A stretch of 64,000 nt of DNA from Acidaminococcaceae bacterium (GTDB taxonomy: Bacteria; Bacillota; Negativicutes; Acidaminococcales; Acidaminococcaceae): NCBI GenBank assembly GCA_017405945.1, contig JAFQZL010000055.1, forward strand, positions 62,001 to 126,000, read 5' to 3'. A program made the translations under genes and the position numbers. Of this stretch, positions 1-9,225 are shown piece after piece (position 1 is the first letter of the stretch; each line of letters opens with the position of its first letter). Below the pieces are notes generated by a model, which did no database searches, had not been told where the DNA came from, and worked only from the letters and a program-made list of their open reading frames with translations.

Positions 1-2
1 GG

Positions 3-734
3 ATCGAACCTGATATGTATGAAATATTGGTTAATGAAATTGAAAAAAATAAAGCAGATATAGTTAATTGTGGTGTATATGACGAGTATCCAACAAGAAC
101 CGTCATAACATCTGCCACGGATAGAATATTTGATAACAGCAAAGATTTAATCAAAGCACTGATTACTGCTGATATTGGCAACGGAATTTGGCATAAACTT
201 TTTAGAAAAAGTTGCTTTACGAATATTGCGTTCCCGGAAGGCCACGTATATGAAGATATTGTTATGACGTACAGACTGTTTTCCAATGCAGCAAAAGTTG
301 TTTGTATTTCCAAACCGCTCTATCATTACCGAAAAAGAAGAACCGGCGCTATAACAACAAATCATTCCATGGAGAATCTGAGAGACTATTGGCTTGCTCA
401 CAGATTACGATACGGTTTTCTTTTAGCTGACAAACAATTACCGAGTGATAAAGAACTGGTAGATATTCAACTCAATTACTGTGCAGCCGCTATAGCACGA
501 ACATGGAGATGGTATTACGCTCTGTCAGAAAAGGAAAAGAAAACATTGCATCCATTTGTAAAAGAAATGCAATATTTTTCCAAGCAACATCTTCCAATCT
601 TTGGTATGAAGCACTGGTCAATCCATCTTCGGTTATCTATTTTTTTGACAAGGTTTGATAATACTATTGTTTATGCTTTGCTTAATAAAATTTGTGTATT
701 ATTATATAAAATGAATTATTTATTTAAAAAATGA
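3..734 (+). CDS. Glycosyltransferase family 2, C-terminal part (5' end outside window)
   Basis: The frame is open from the first bases of the window, so the gene starts upstream; the first ATG at 15 is internal. Only the C-terminal part of a GT-A (GT2) enzyme is visible. It includes the CGVYDEY strand, the acceptor-side segment NGIWHKLFRKSCF, the EDI motif in FPEGHVYEDIVM, and a KPLYHYRKR segment, all usual in bacterial GT2 sugar transferases of capsule or O-antigen loci. The nucleotide-sugar binding half with the DxD motif is not in the window. It faces an inverted GT2 gene just downstream. Donor and acceptor sugars cannot be read from the sequence. Confidence 0.85.
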   Translation: MEPDMYEILVNEIEKNKADIVNCGVYDEYPTRTVITSATDRIFDNSKDLIKALITADIGNGIWHKLFRKSCFTNIAFPEGHVYEDIVMTYRLFSNAAKVVCISKPLYHYRKRRTGAITTNHSMENLRDYWLAHRLRYGFLLADKQLPSDKELVDIQLNYCAAAIARTWRWYYALSEKEKKTLHPFVKEMQYFSKQHLPIFGMKHWSIHLRLSIFLTRFDNTIVYALLNKICVLLYKMNYLFKK

Positions 735-785
735 ACCCTCCAATAGCTTTTAGGATCCGTGTCCGTGCAGGACATCAGTGAGGGA

Positions 786-1745
786 TTAAGCCTGATTACT
801 ACGTGTACCGTAAACATCACATATAAAATCGAATAATGGTGGACAATGTTTAAAAAGAAAAAACAGAATCTTCTGCTTCCATGTAAATTCTTCAGGAATG
901 GTTTTTGTATTCAGGAGTGTTTGTGAGGCAAACAAATAGTTGGAATCGGATAAATCTTTCTCTTTCATAATACAATAAGTTAATGATTTTCTTTTAAATT
1001 CCAAATCGATTTTTTCAGGCGGATATATATCCCAGGATGAAAGATTCTGTAATAGTTGGCAATGCATTTCAAACCAGTCGCTCAAAACTTTTGCAGTTTT
1101 GAGAGTCGTTGTGCTTCCAGGCCGATAACTGTAATAGTATAAAACTTTGTTCAGACTGTAAATGTAATTGGCATTATAAATAACTATATTTATAAAAATA
1201 TCCTCATAGTCATATCCTTCCGGAAATTTGTCTTTATCAAATAATGATTTTTGAAATAGCTTATCACAGGAAGAGCTTCCATATTTTACCTGATGATCTA
1301 TGAGTTCTTCGCGGGTTTTATGACCAGTGGACAATGCATTGATAGTTTTAAATTGCAAACCGAGATTATTATGATTCACAACTCTTTGCATGCCGAACTT
1401 TACAATATCGGCGTTATTATTTATGGCGCACTCATAGGCGTCTTTACAAAAGTCTTCATGAACCCAGTCGTCACTATCAACGAACATCAGGTATTCGCTG
1501 GTTGCTTTGCGAATACCCAGGTTTCTGGCTACGGAAGTCCCCGCGTGCTTTTGGTGGAGTACTTTAAACCGATTGTCTTTTGCAGTATATTCGGCACAAA
1601 TTTCATCGCATTTATCCGGCGAACCGTCGTCAATTAAAAGAATTTCTATATTTGTTAAGCTTTGGCGCTGCAAGCTATCAAGGCAGCGTGGCAGATATTT
1701 TTCAGTTTGATAAATAGGGACAATGATACTGACCAGGGGTTTCAT
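786..1745 (-). CDS. Glycosyltransferase family 2
   Basis: A 319-residue GT2 enzyme that transfers a sugar from a nucleotide donor to a lipid-linked glycan at the cytoplasmic membrane face. The N-terminus VSIIVPIYQTEKYL, the IDDGSPD strand (about residues 38-44), SVARNLG (71-77) and the DSDD metal site (90-93) are intact, as is the later YEDI motif. An in-frame GTG lies 18 bases upstream, but AAGGAG sits 8 bases before the ATG at 1745, so that ATG was chosen. It reads opposite to the transferase genes on both sides, which suggests an inversion or separate insertion at the end of this polysaccharide locus. Confidence 0.9.
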   Translation of the reverse strand: MKPLVSIIVPIYQTEKYLPRCLDSLQRQSLTNIEILLIDDGSPDKCDEICAEYTAKDNRFKVLHQKHAGTSVARNLGIRKATSEYLMFVDSDDWVHEDFCKDAYECAINNNADIVKFGMQRVVNHNNLGLQFKTINALSTGHKTREELIDHQVKYGSSSCDKLFQKSLFDKDKFPEGYDYEDIFINIVIYNANYIYSLNKVLYYYSYRPGSTTTLKTAKVLSDWFEMHCQLLQNLSSWDIYPPEKIDLEFKRKSLTYCIMKEKDLSDSNYLFASQTLLNTKTIPEEFTWKQKILFFLFKHCPPLFDFICDVYGTRSNQA

Positions 1746-2063
1746 GATGTTTTCTCCTTGCACTCTTTAACGGCAGTATTTGTTCAGCAGCCAAAGTTAG
1801 GCATCTTGATAGCGGGAAGAAGAGGTTTGCATAAAAAACTCCGATAATAATGTTGCAATAGCATTATTACCAATACTATCATTTTATGGTAAAAATTGGA
1901 AGAGATATGTAATGTGTGGTTCAAACTTACTGTAGATACCCAAAAGGCGTACTGACAGTGGTTCCCATTTAAAAAATTGTTGGATAGACATAAGTGAATT
2001 TCAAAGGGAAAGTTGATGGAGGGCGCTAAAAACGGATAAAAGCTGTTAAGCTTTATATTCAGT
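1746..2063. other. Intergenic gap between divergent GT2 and flippase genes
   Basis: About 320 bases with no supported gene. It must hold the promoters of the leftward GT2 gene and the rightward flippase gene. No consensus -35/-10 pair stood out, and no clear Shine-Dalgarno precedes the flippase ATG at 2064; a GGAGGG at about 2018 is too far upstream to serve it. Confidence 0.5.
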
Positions 2064-3653
2064 ATGATAAAAGCTATGAGTTTGGGTAATAATGCTAATC
2101 GTCAATTTAACAGAACCCGTAACGTAGAGCGGAATGTGGTCTACGGATTGATAAACCGCTTTTTTGCGTTGTTGCTGCCATTTGTTGTGCGCACAGTTCT
2201 AATCTACCGGTTTGGCGCTGTCTATTTGGGCATGAACAGCCTGTTTGCTTCCATCCTGCAGGTATTGAATCTGGCGGAACTGGGATTTGGTTCTGCGGTG
2301 GTGTTCAGTTTGTACCTTCCTCTTGCGCGGGAAGATACCAATACAGTGTGTGCCTATTTGGGCACGTATCGCAGAATATACCGCGCCATTGGTATTGTGA
2401 TTTTTTTGGCAGGGTTGGCGGTAATGCCGGTTTTGCCGCGCCTGTTACAAGACAGTGTTGTTCCGGATGATATGAATGTGTTCATCTGGTATTTTATTTT
2501 TTTGCTGGACTCGGCAATCAGTTATCTGTTATATGGTTATAAGACTTCTATTCCGTCCGCCCTGCAGCGAAACGATGTGCTCAGTAAAATTGATACGGTG
2601 GTGCTGATTGGGAAAGCGGGGATACAGATACTTTTTTTAGTATGTACGGATTATTTTTATTATTATTTGCTGACATCCCTGTGTTTTACTATTGCTCGGA
2701 ATTTGTTGATTGCCCGTGTCACGGAAAAACTGTATCCTCAGTATGTATGTCGGGGCAGCATCAGCCGGGCGCAGTTTGCGGAATTGAAAAAATTGGTATA
2801 CGGCTTGATGCTGAGTAAAATACGGGATACGAGCCGGCACGCTATCGACAGTATTTGTATCACAGCATTTATCGGGCTTACTATGACGGCTATCTATGCC
2901 AATTATTTCCTGATTTACACGGCGACGGTTTCCGTGTTTGGCATTTTGACAAACGCCATGACGGCTTCCGTGGGAAACAGCATTGCTACGGAAAGCTCGG
3001 AAAAAACATGGCAGGACATGCGTCGGTTCAATTTTTTGTATATGATGATGGCTGGTTGGGCTGCCATTTGCATGCTGTGCTTGTACCAGCCGTTTGTCAG
3101 TCTGTGGGTGGGGCAGGACCTAATGCTTGGCATGCCGGAAGTGGCGGCACTTTGCTTTTATTTTTATTTGGGACTGGCTGGAGAAGTTCGATGGATCTAT
3201 TTTCAGGGTGCCGGCTTGTGGTGGAAAGCCCGATACTTTGTTATTGCTGAAATTTCGGCTAATATTGTACTGAATATCTTGCTGGCAAAATACTGGGGTG
3301 TGTTGGGAATCATTCTGGCAACGATTTTTTCTTTGTTCATTATTGATTTTATTAATGGCGCTCGGATTTTGTTTAACGAGTATTTTAAGAACGGAAAACT
3401 GTGGTTATTTTTTGCGGATCACGCAAGATATTTGCTTGTGACGGTAGTGTTGTCGGGATTCTGTTTCTATGTGTGTAATCAACTAAGCGCAATAGTTGTG
3501 GGCAGGTTTACAGGTGACGGCGTGATTGTGATTGCATTACGCTTGTTTATCTGTACGGCTGTTCCCATACTGGGATATGGTTTGGTATATCATCGCACGG
3601 AGCAATATGCGGAGGCAAAGAACTGGTTGCTGCAGAGGATTGACGTCTTATGA
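2064..3653 (+). CDS. wzx: Wzx-type polysaccharide flippase (MATE/MOP superfamily)
   Basis: A 529-residue multi-spanning membrane protein. The N-terminal pattern, with basic residues, NVVYGLINRFFALLLPFVVR and then a long hydrophobic series of about 12-14 segments, matches polysaccharide-biosynthesis flippases that turn undecaprenyl-linked repeat units across the inner membrane. The segment FGAVYLGMNSLFASILQVLN near residue 50 is characteristic. The length is near the usual 450-530. An alternative start is the ATG 12 bases downstream. It sits between GT2 and GT4 genes and near a Wzz-like gene, which fits a Wzx/Wzy-type pathway whose polymerase lies outside the window. The repeat unit is unknown. 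Confidence 0.85.
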   Translation: MIKAMSLGNNANRQFNRTRNVERNVVYGLINRFFALLLPFVVRTVLIYRFGAVYLGMNSLFASILQVLNLAELGFGSAVVFSLYLPLAREDTNTVCAYLGTYRRIYRAIGIVIFLAGLAVMPVLPRLLQDSVVPDDMNVFIWYFIFLLDSAISYLLYGYKTSIPSALQRNDVLSKIDTVVLIGKAGIQILFLVCTDYFYYYLLTSLCFTIARNLLIARVTEKLYPQYVCRGSISRAQFAELKKLVYGLMLSKIRDTSRHAIDSICITAFIGLTMTAIYANYFLIYTATVSVFGILTNAMTASVGNSIATESSEKTWQDMRRFNFLYMMMAGWAAICMLCLYQPFVSLWVGQDLMLGMPEVAALCFYFYLGLAGEVRWIYFQGAGLWWKARYFVIAEISANIVLNILLAKYWGVLGIILATIFSLFIIDFINGARILFNEYFKNGKLWLFFADHARYLLVTVVLSGFCFYVCNQLSAIVVGRFTGDGVIVIALRLFICTAVPILGYGLVYHRTEQYAEAKNWLLQRIDVL

Positions 3654-3827
3654 TAAGAAAAGATGCTTTTGATATGATTATGAATGGTGTGGGAAATGAA
3701 TCTTGGTGAGGTTTTTCTTCAAGGCGGGAGCATTTATGCTTCTGTCTAATTCTAAAATTGTGATAGTCTTATTTCATAAAGGCTAATAATATAATTTTAG
3801 TAAATTGTTGTTTCTGGAGACGTTAAT

Positions 3828-4940
3828 ATGAAAATATTAGTAGTAGTCGGCGGAGAAGTTAATTCTTTGCCACCAATACGAAATTTAATAGAAATCTTAG
3901 TGCGCAACAATCACGCAGTAACATTAATGGGCGAAGATAAAACCGGCTTAGTTTTAGATGTTAATCCTAATTACCGATTCATTAAAATACCCGATTATAG
4001 TGATGAACCACCGGGGATTCGATATTTTAGAAGAGCTAGTTTTATGCGAGAGCAAGTCATTGAAGAAATGTTATACCATGATATTTTATGGACAGCCTCT
4101 GATTCCACGGTAAGATATTTGGGAGATGTGGTTTTAAAGTACCGGCATGTAATGCAGTTAATGGAATTAATAAGAGATATACCCAGATGGCCCCGACAGA
4201 AGATTTTTGGTTTAAATATAAAAAGGTATGCACAAAAGGCTTTTAAGATAGTTGTCCCTGAGTATAACAGGGCACATATACAGAAAGTTTGGTGGACACT
4301 GCCTGACTTACCAACGATATTACCTAATAAGATGTCTATGCCAGATTTTGACAAGATGGAGGTGCCGGTTGATATTTTAAAAATTGTAGCATCGGTAAAA
4401 CAAGAAAAACGCAGAATTCTTATATATCAGGGTGGGTTTGTGCCTGACAGGGATCTTGATAAGTTTGTAGAGGCTGTTTCGAAGTTAAAGAAAAAATACG
4501 TTCTCTATTTAATGGGACAGGAAACAGATTATAAAAAATGCTTATGCACGGCAGGCGGAGACGCTGTTGTTAATATACCTTATATAAAGCCGCCATTTCA
4601 TTTGTTGATAACAAAACATGCATATATTGGTATTCTGCCATATAAAGCTGCTGTTGTTGCCCATTTTGATAAGATTAACGCTTTATTTTGCGCTCCAAAC
4701 AAGTTGTTTGAGTATGCAGCATATGGCAAACCTATGATTGGCACAGACGTGCCGGGTTTGGTTTTGCCTTTTTACGGGCATGGCATTGGGTATGTGTGCC
4801 GTCCATATACTGTTTCTAAAATAATTGAAAACATAGCATTAATAGAAAAAAAATATACCGAAATGAGTTCACGTTGCATACAGTACTACAATTCCATTAA
4901 TATGGATCAAATTGTAAACGACATTATTAACGGGAAATAA
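3828..4940 (+). CDS. GT-B fold glycosyltransferase (GT4-like)
   Basis: A 370-residue protein starting MKILVVVGG after a GGAGA ribosome binding site. The two-lobed GT-B layout shows as an N-terminal alternating strand/helix half, a linker near residue 180, and a C-terminal half with RRILIYQGGFVPDRDLDKF and the donor-site segment APNKLFEYAAYGKPMIGTDV near residue 290. In the GT4 family this segment binds the nucleotide sugar. The gene is clearly AT-richer than the flippase upstream and the genes past 6 kb, so it may have been acquired separately. Sugar specificity is not predictable. Confidence 0.8.
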   Translation: MKILVVVGGEVNSLPPIRNLIEILVRNNHAVTLMGEDKTGLVLDVNPNYRFIKIPDYSDEPPGIRYFRRASFMREQVIEEMLYHDILWTASDSTVRYLGDVVLKYRHVMQLMELIRDIPRWPRQKIFGLNIKRYAQKAFKIVVPEYNRAHIQKVWWTLPDLPTILPNKMSMPDFDKMEVPVDILKIVASVKQEKRRILIYQGGFVPDRDLDKFVEAVSKLKKKYVLYLMGQETDYKKCLCTAGGDAVVNIPYIKPPFHLLITKHAYIGILPYKAAVVAHFDKINALFCAPNKLFEYAAYGKPMIGTDVPGLVLPFYGHGIGYVCRPYTVSKIIENIALIEKKYTEMSSRCIQYYNSINMDQIVNDIINGK

Positions 4941-4973
4941 GTATTTTGCGCTTACCAAATAAAATAGACAGCA

Positions 4974-5010
4974 AAAAAGCCCAAATCCGTTGTTCCGGAT
5001 CAGGGCTTGC
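4974..5010 (-). terminator. Intrinsic terminator of the Wzz-like gene
   Basis: Read on the minus strand, an AAGCCC...GGGCTT stem with an inner ATCCGG/CCGGAT arm is followed by a run of six T. It lies just after the stop of the leftward Wzz-like gene. The plus-strand side lacks a T run, so it mainly serves the minus strand. Confidence 0.75.
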
Positions 5011-5060
5011 TTACATGGCTTTGTTCGTAAAAATACGTTTGTTCTAATAGCGAAGAGATG

Positions 5061-5816
5061 TTATGACTGTTTTTTGGATACTCTCCAGCAATAGCGGCCG
5101 GTAAGGTAGGCGAGACTTAGGAATAGTCCCAAAAAGCCGCTGATGGGGATATATTTTATGCGGGAGATTTCTTCTGCCTCATCTACACGGCTGGGTACTA
5201 ATTTCGCCTTGATAAGGGACAGCATTTTATCTTTCTCCTTCAGTTCTAGACGTTCTTTTAAAAGTTCCAGATATTGGGCAGCCCCTTGGGAAGTAACCGA
5301 GCCGTCCTGTAAGGAACTGTTGATTTTTCGCATTTCGTTGCGGACGGTATTGAAATATTCTTCACCAAATCTGATTTCGTGCAGTTTCATGAGATGGTCA
5401 TTTATTTTGTTTAACGCATCCGTTGTATAGGCATGGCATTCTGTTTTGATCAGTTCGGGGTCGGTTCCTTGAAATTCAAATTTTAAAAGATTGGTAGAAA
5501 CATTTCGGTCTTTCACAAATTCTGCCTTGAAAAGAGCATATTTTTTAGGGTCCTTCCACATCTTGCCGTGCCCTTTAATGCTGACCGCGTCTTCGTTAAA
5601 AATGTTTACGAAGCTGATTTTATCCCTGTCGCTTAGGGACCTGCAGTCCAATAATTGCGAGTAGGAATATTTCGGTGCGGTAAGCGCAAATACATAGAGC
5701 GCTGTGGCTGCGGCAAACAAAAGGGTGACGCCGATAATCTTGGCAATATTGTTTTTAAACTCCTGCAGCAGTTCCAGCAGGTCTATCTCAATTTCCTGGT
5801 TCTCGGTTTCGTTCAT
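5061..5816 (-). CDS. Wzz-like chain-length determinant / polysaccharide co-polymerase
   Basis: A 251-residue protein with the Wzz layout. A short cytoplasmic N-terminus (IEIDLLELLQEFKNN, about residues 9-23) leads into one transmembrane segment (about 25-45). A long, largely helical extracytoplasmic domain follows, then a second membrane segment near residues 222-243 ending in a basic tail. Such proteins set polymer length with Wzy. The start at 5816 is preceded by AGGAG at 9 bases; the frame extends 28 codons further upstream but without a ribosome site. No tyrosine-kinase domain is attached. A TATAAT box on the minus strand at 5904-5909 may be its -10. It converges with the GT4 gene. Confidence 0.8.
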   Translation of the reverse strand: MNETENQEIEIDLLELLQEFKNNIAKIIGVTLLFAAATALYVFALTAPKYSYSQLLDCRSLSDRDKISFVNIFNEDAVSIKGHGKMWKDPKKYALFKAEFVKDRNVSTNLLKFEFQGTDPELIKTECHAYTTDALNKINDHLMKLHEIRFGEEYFNTVRNEMRKINSSLQDGSVTSQGAAQYLELLKERLELKEKDKMLSLIKAKLVPSRVDEAEEISRIKYIPISGFLGLFLSLAYLTGRYCWRVSKKQS

Positions 5817-6042
5817 AGTTTTACGCTCCTTTTGGTGGTAATCAAATCGGGCCTTGCATTTTCTGCAGTATGTCTGCAAGAGGATGTTGTAATTTAGCAA
5901 TTTATTATAACACAGGTTTTATTGTTTGGCTATATTTTTTCCAAGCTAAATGGTTCATATCCCCTCACGTGCTTATTTTTTATCGTTTTTCGTCTGGGTG
6001 TAAACTGGTTGTGTTCGTTTTATTTTAATATTTTTGGTTACA

Positions 6043-6951
6043 TCACTGCTGTGCTTTCCCAACTTCCAGTAGCCTTTCCATCTTCTCCTTCCGTTCTTTA
6101 GTCAGCTGTTTATTCCGGCTGGTGTTGCGCAGGGTGAGGCAGTAGCAGCGTTCCTTCAGCCGGTCCACCGCTTTCTGGCGGGTGGCGTTCAGGCCCTGTT
6201 CCAGCGTGTCCTGGGCCATGGGCGTGATGACGATCATGGGAATAAATTTCCGGTAGCAGGTCTTGACGATCTCTTCCATGTTGATGTCGAAGAAGTTGCT
6301 GTTGGTTTCCCCGCCGAAATCATCAAAGACAAGTAAATCGTGACGGCAGATGTCGTCCAGGTATTGCTGCCTGTTCTCCCGGTTAAGGGAGAGCAGGTTT
6401 TTTACAATTTCCATGAAGCTGGTTACCAGGCAGCGGTAGCCATTGTCGCACAGCGCATTGACAATCTGGACGGCTGCGTAGGTTTTGCCGGTGCCTTTGG
6501 CTCCGAACAGAAAGAGACCATTGCCTTCTTTGCGTAGTTCCGCAAAGTGTTCCACATACTGTTTGAAGTAGCGGGTGGCCTGAGGGCTGCCGCCGTCGTC
6601 ATGGGCGAAGGTCCACTGGTGCATGTACGGATAGGGCAGGGCGTGGTAGCGGCAGAGTTCCGCCTTTAGCTGCCGCTCCCGTTCTTCCCGCTCTGCCGCG
6701 ATCCGCGCCAGGCATTCCTGCTGGCACCTGCAGGTAAGGGGGAAGGCCCGCATCTCTCCCCGCCACATGTGCAGGATCTGCCGGGGCGTGTGGCAGTAAC
6801 CGCAGTACATGACCCCGTCTTTTTCGTAGTCCCCTTCGTGATAGCCCCCTTCGAAGGTATCTTCCGTGATGAGGCTGTAGCCGTATTTCGCCCAGTCGTA
6901 GCCGGTAGTGCCGGACAGGATATCCCTGACGGGCGTCAGGTCGTTGTCCAT
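6043..6951 (-). CDS. DnaC/IstB-like AAA+ ATPase (helicase loader)
   Basis: A 302-residue ATPase of the DnaC type, which loads the replicative helicase onto DNA. A cysteine cluster (C50, C53, C74, C76, C80) could bind zinc and precedes the AAA+ core. Walker A is GAKGTGKT (150-157) and Walker B is LLVFDD (206-211). The start chosen is the ATG at 6951, one base after the stop of the upstream replication gene, which indicates translational coupling. A frame extension to 7002 has no properly spaced ribosome site. The pair with the upstream gene matches the replication modules of phages and integrative elements. Confidence 0.85.
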   Translation of the reverse strand: MDNDLTPVRDILSGTTGYDWAKYGYSLITEDTFEGGYHEGDYEKDGVMYCGYCHTPRQILHMWRGEMRAFPLTCRCQQECLARIAAEREERERQLKAELCRYHALPYPYMHQWTFAHDDGGSPQATRYFKQYVEHFAELRKEGNGLFLFGAKGTGKTYAAVQIVNALCDNGYRCLVTSFMEIVKNLLSLNRENRQQYLDDICRHDLLVFDDFGGETNSNFFDINMEEIVKTCYRKFIPMIVITPMAQDTLEQGLNATRQKAVDRLKERCYCLTLRNTSRNKQLTKERKEKMERLLEVGKAQQ

Positions 6952-6952
6952 G

Positions 6953-7882
6953 TCAGTCCACCACCGTTCCGTAGAATCCGTTGCTGAAGGGGGCCGCCTC
7001 ATCCCCCGGCTGGAACAGCAGGCTGTCGCCCCGGGGCTTTTTGTCCTGGTACTTCCCCTGCAGGATATTTTCCAGATGCTCCGGGTTCAGCATCCACCCC
7101 AGGGTGATGGACCAGCCCCGGTTGTTCCGGGAGTTGCCCAGAAGGAACCGGCTGTCGGCCACGTTGCTGACGGCTTTGCGGAGGGCTTCTTCCCCGTACT
7201 GTTCCAGCAGGGCCTCCAGGCGTTTCAGCATGGCGGGGTAGAGGCCCTGGAACTTGTTGTCCAGAGGCAGGGCGTTCCAGGCTTTCAGGATGTTCTGCGC
7301 CGGTTCCGGCAGTTCGGCCAGGGGGATCAGGCGGGTACCCTTTTGCCGGGTCTGTCCTGTCTGTTTCGCTGTTTGGTCATCCTTATCCGGGGTTGTGACC
7401 GGTTTTTTTGTTTCCGGTTCCGTCTGCCGCCGCGCGTCAGATATCGCGGCAGCGATATCCCCCTTTTTATTTTTCTCTTTACTCTTTTCTTTTGCTTCTT
7501 TTCTTTTCTCTTTCTCTGTTTCTTTTTCCGTTGCCGTTTCACTGGCGTCAACGGAGTGTTGCGCTTTGGAACGGCGGCCGGTACCGGCGCGGAGCTGCAG
7601 CCGGAGGGTGCCCTCTTCCGTCCGGGTCAGCAGCCGCAGCTGCTCCAGGATCAGGACGGCGGCTTCCACCGCTTCCGCCGGACAGTGGAAACAGTCCGCC
7701 AGTTCCGCGGTTGTCATGGTGAGGCCCGGCGTCAGCCGCACACAGCCTTCCGGGTCCCGGGCGGCCAGGGCCAGCATGCGGAACCAGGCGGCCAGAATGG
7801 CGTTTCTGTCTTCCCCCGCCAGGAATTCAATGGCGGCGAGGGTGTTCGGATCAAAGGCTTTTGCTAAGAGATGTTTGGTCAT
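6953..7882 (-). CDS. Replisome-organizer-like replication protein
   Basis: A 309-residue protein with a good GGAGG site before its ATG. The N-terminal 100 residues look like a winged-helix-like DNA-binding region (TTAELADCFHCPAEAVEAAV). A lysine/glutamate low-complexity linker follows (about residues 115-142). The C-terminus contains WSITLGWMLNPEHLENILQG, close to the conserved ending of DnaD-like and phage replisome organizers. Such proteins bind the origin and recruit the helicase loader, here encoded immediately downstream with a one-base gap. The family assignment rests on layout and the C-terminal motif, not on an alignment. Confidence 0.65.
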   Translation of the reverse strand: MTKHLLAKAFDPNTLAAIEFLAGEDRNAILAAWFRMLALAARDPEGCVRLTPGLTMTTAELADCFHCPAEAVEAAVLILEQLRLLTRTEEGTLRLQLRAGTGRRSKAQHSVDASETATEKETEKEKRKEAKEKSKEKNKKGDIAAAISDARRQTEPETKKPVTTPDKDDQTAKQTGQTRQKGTRLIPLAELPEPAQNILKAWNALPLDNKFQGLYPAMLKRLEALLEQYGEEALRKAVSNVADSRFLLGNSRNNRGWSITLGWMLNPEHLENILQGKYQDKKPRGDSLLFQPGDEAAPFSNGFYGTVVD

Positions 7883-7952
7883 GGTTATCCTCCGTCAAAG
7901 TCTTCCCTGCGCAGGGTGTTTTGACCGGTTCCCCGCGCAGGGTTTCATGGTG

Positions 7953-8639
7953 TCAGATCAGTTTCTCTTTCAGCCCGGCAAGCACCGGGGTTGCCATCTG
8001 CTGTGACAGGGTCGTGCGCAGATGCCGCAGCCCGTTCTTATGCAGCCGGCAGATATTCTGGGGGGTACACTGCATTTCCTCTGCAAGTTCGGCAGCTGAC
8101 CTCTCTTCGAAGTACAGCCCGTACAGGACTTTTTGTTCTGACGGGCGCAGGGCGTTCATGGCCTCTTCCACCGCCCGGTTCAGTTCCAGCTGCAGAAGTT
8201 TGTTTTCCGGTTCTTCGGACCTGTCCGCGATGTACGGTTCCGCTTCCGTTTCTTCTCCGGCCCGGCTCTCCGTTTCACAGGATGAAGAGAGCGGCTGCCG
8301 GTATTTTGCCCGGACCGATTCCCTGTGTACCTGGTTGAGCAGCGCGTTGCGCGCGACCCGTTTCAGCAGCCGTGGGATTTCTTCATCCGGCGGCCATTTG
8401 GAATAGCCCATAAGGAATTCCGTCATGGTCAGGGAAAGGACTCCCTGTACCTCGTCGCGCCCCAGGTTTTTCACAAAATACGGGATGTTGTAAAAAGGTC
8501 TGAGGACCTCTTTCGCCCGTTTGCAGAAAGTCCGGGCCGCGTTTTCATCACCCTGCCGGGCCTGCTGCATCAGCCGGGTCCAGGGTATGGCGTGAAGCGC
8601 TGTCCGACGGTTGCCTGCTGCCTGTTTGCCTTTGTTCAA
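7953..8639 (-). CDS. Sigma-70 family RNA polymerase sigma factor
   Basis: A 228-residue factor with a region-2-like N-terminal half (about residues 20-105) and a clear region 4 near residues 160-212. Region 4 includes LRPSEQKVLYGLYFEERS and the helix-turn-helix AELAEEMQCTPQNICRLHKN. A long acidic linker of about 45 residues joins them. Translation appears to begin at TTG (8637-8639), 12 bases after AGGAG; the nearby ATG is out of frame and soon stops. It is unlike the housekeeping factor and resembles small phage-like or ECF-like factors. The replication pair lies downstream on the same strand, and the YvrJ/DUF1659 group lies on the other strand. Target promoters are unknown. Confidence 0.85.
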   Translation of the reverse strand: MNKGKQAAGNRRTALHAIPWTRLMQQARQGDENAARTFCKRAKEVLRPFYNIPYFVKNLGRDEVQGVLSLTMTEFLMGYSKWPPDEEIPRLLKRVARNALLNQVHRESVRAKYRQPLSSSCETESRAGEETEAEPYIADRSEEPENKLLQLELNRAVEEAMNALRPSEQKVLYGLYFEERSAAELAEEMQCTPQNICRLHKNGLRHLRTTLSQQMATPVLAGLKEKLI

Positions 8640-9225
8640 ATTGACATCACACTCCTGTGTTTTTCCCGAAGGCTCCGCTGTCCGCTTTGCGCCTGGTCCT
8701 GCGTGTTGGCGGCCGGCGTGTCTTCCCGGGGAAAGATCTGTTGCGGGAATCCGCGAAGGAGATTATACAGTAACGGGACTTGCGTTACAAGACGGCGTGT
8801 GCGTGGCAAAACGCCCGGGAAACCGGTCCTTTTTGCCGGAAATTTGCGGAAAATGCCTGTTTCTTTGCTGTTTTGCGCGGCATTTGGAAACTTGCGTAAC
8901 GTTGCGGAGGTAAACGCTCAGGTTGATTATTCTCAAAACGTATATTTTTTTTTTGAAAACGTTAAGTATTTCTTTTAAAATCAATGATTTACTGCTTGAT
9001 AGATTTTGAGATTGTGGTAGAATAAAAAAGCCGCCGGAAACAAACCCTGCATCCTGCGAAACGGATGCAGGCGGATGGCCGGCGGGAAAGCGCTGTAAAT
9101 TCTTCCGGAATTTCTGTATTGCAAGCTTTGAGCATGGCTGCTTCCCTGTGGTTCTGCCCGGCAGGGCGGGGGTGGGAAGCGGCGGCTCGCAAAACTAAAA
9201 AACTTAATGAGGGGAAATAAAACAT
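8640..9225. other. Divergent control region between sigma factor and XRE regulator
   Basis: About 590 bases without a supported gene. It contains a T-rich tract near 8940-8965 with two copies of AAAACGT about 24 bases apart (possible operator half-sites) and a strong hairpin at 9030-9086 annotated separately. GAGGGG before the ATG at 9226 is the ribosome site of the XRE gene. Open frames here on either strand show no domain or ribosome site. Confidence 0.5.
9030..9086 (-). terminator. Nested hairpin with T run on the minus strand
   Basis: An inner stem CCTGCATCC/GGATGCAGG lies inside an outer CCGCCGG/CCGGCGG stem. On the minus strand it is followed by a run of six T, as in an intrinsic terminator. 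No minus-strand gene is visible directly upstream of it, so either an untranslated transcript ends here or the hairpin has another role. Confidence 0.5.

Noticed and set aside
5817-5900. 28-codon N-terminal extension of the Wzz-like protein
   Set aside because: A well-spaced AGGAG precedes the internal ATG at 5816, and the extension is not Wzz-like.
6908-7867. Long plus-strand open frame opposite the replisome-organizer-like gene
   Set aside because: Low-complexity product (Phe/Leu-rich from the Lys/Glu linker read backwards), no ribosome site; the minus-strand gene is coupled to its neighbour.
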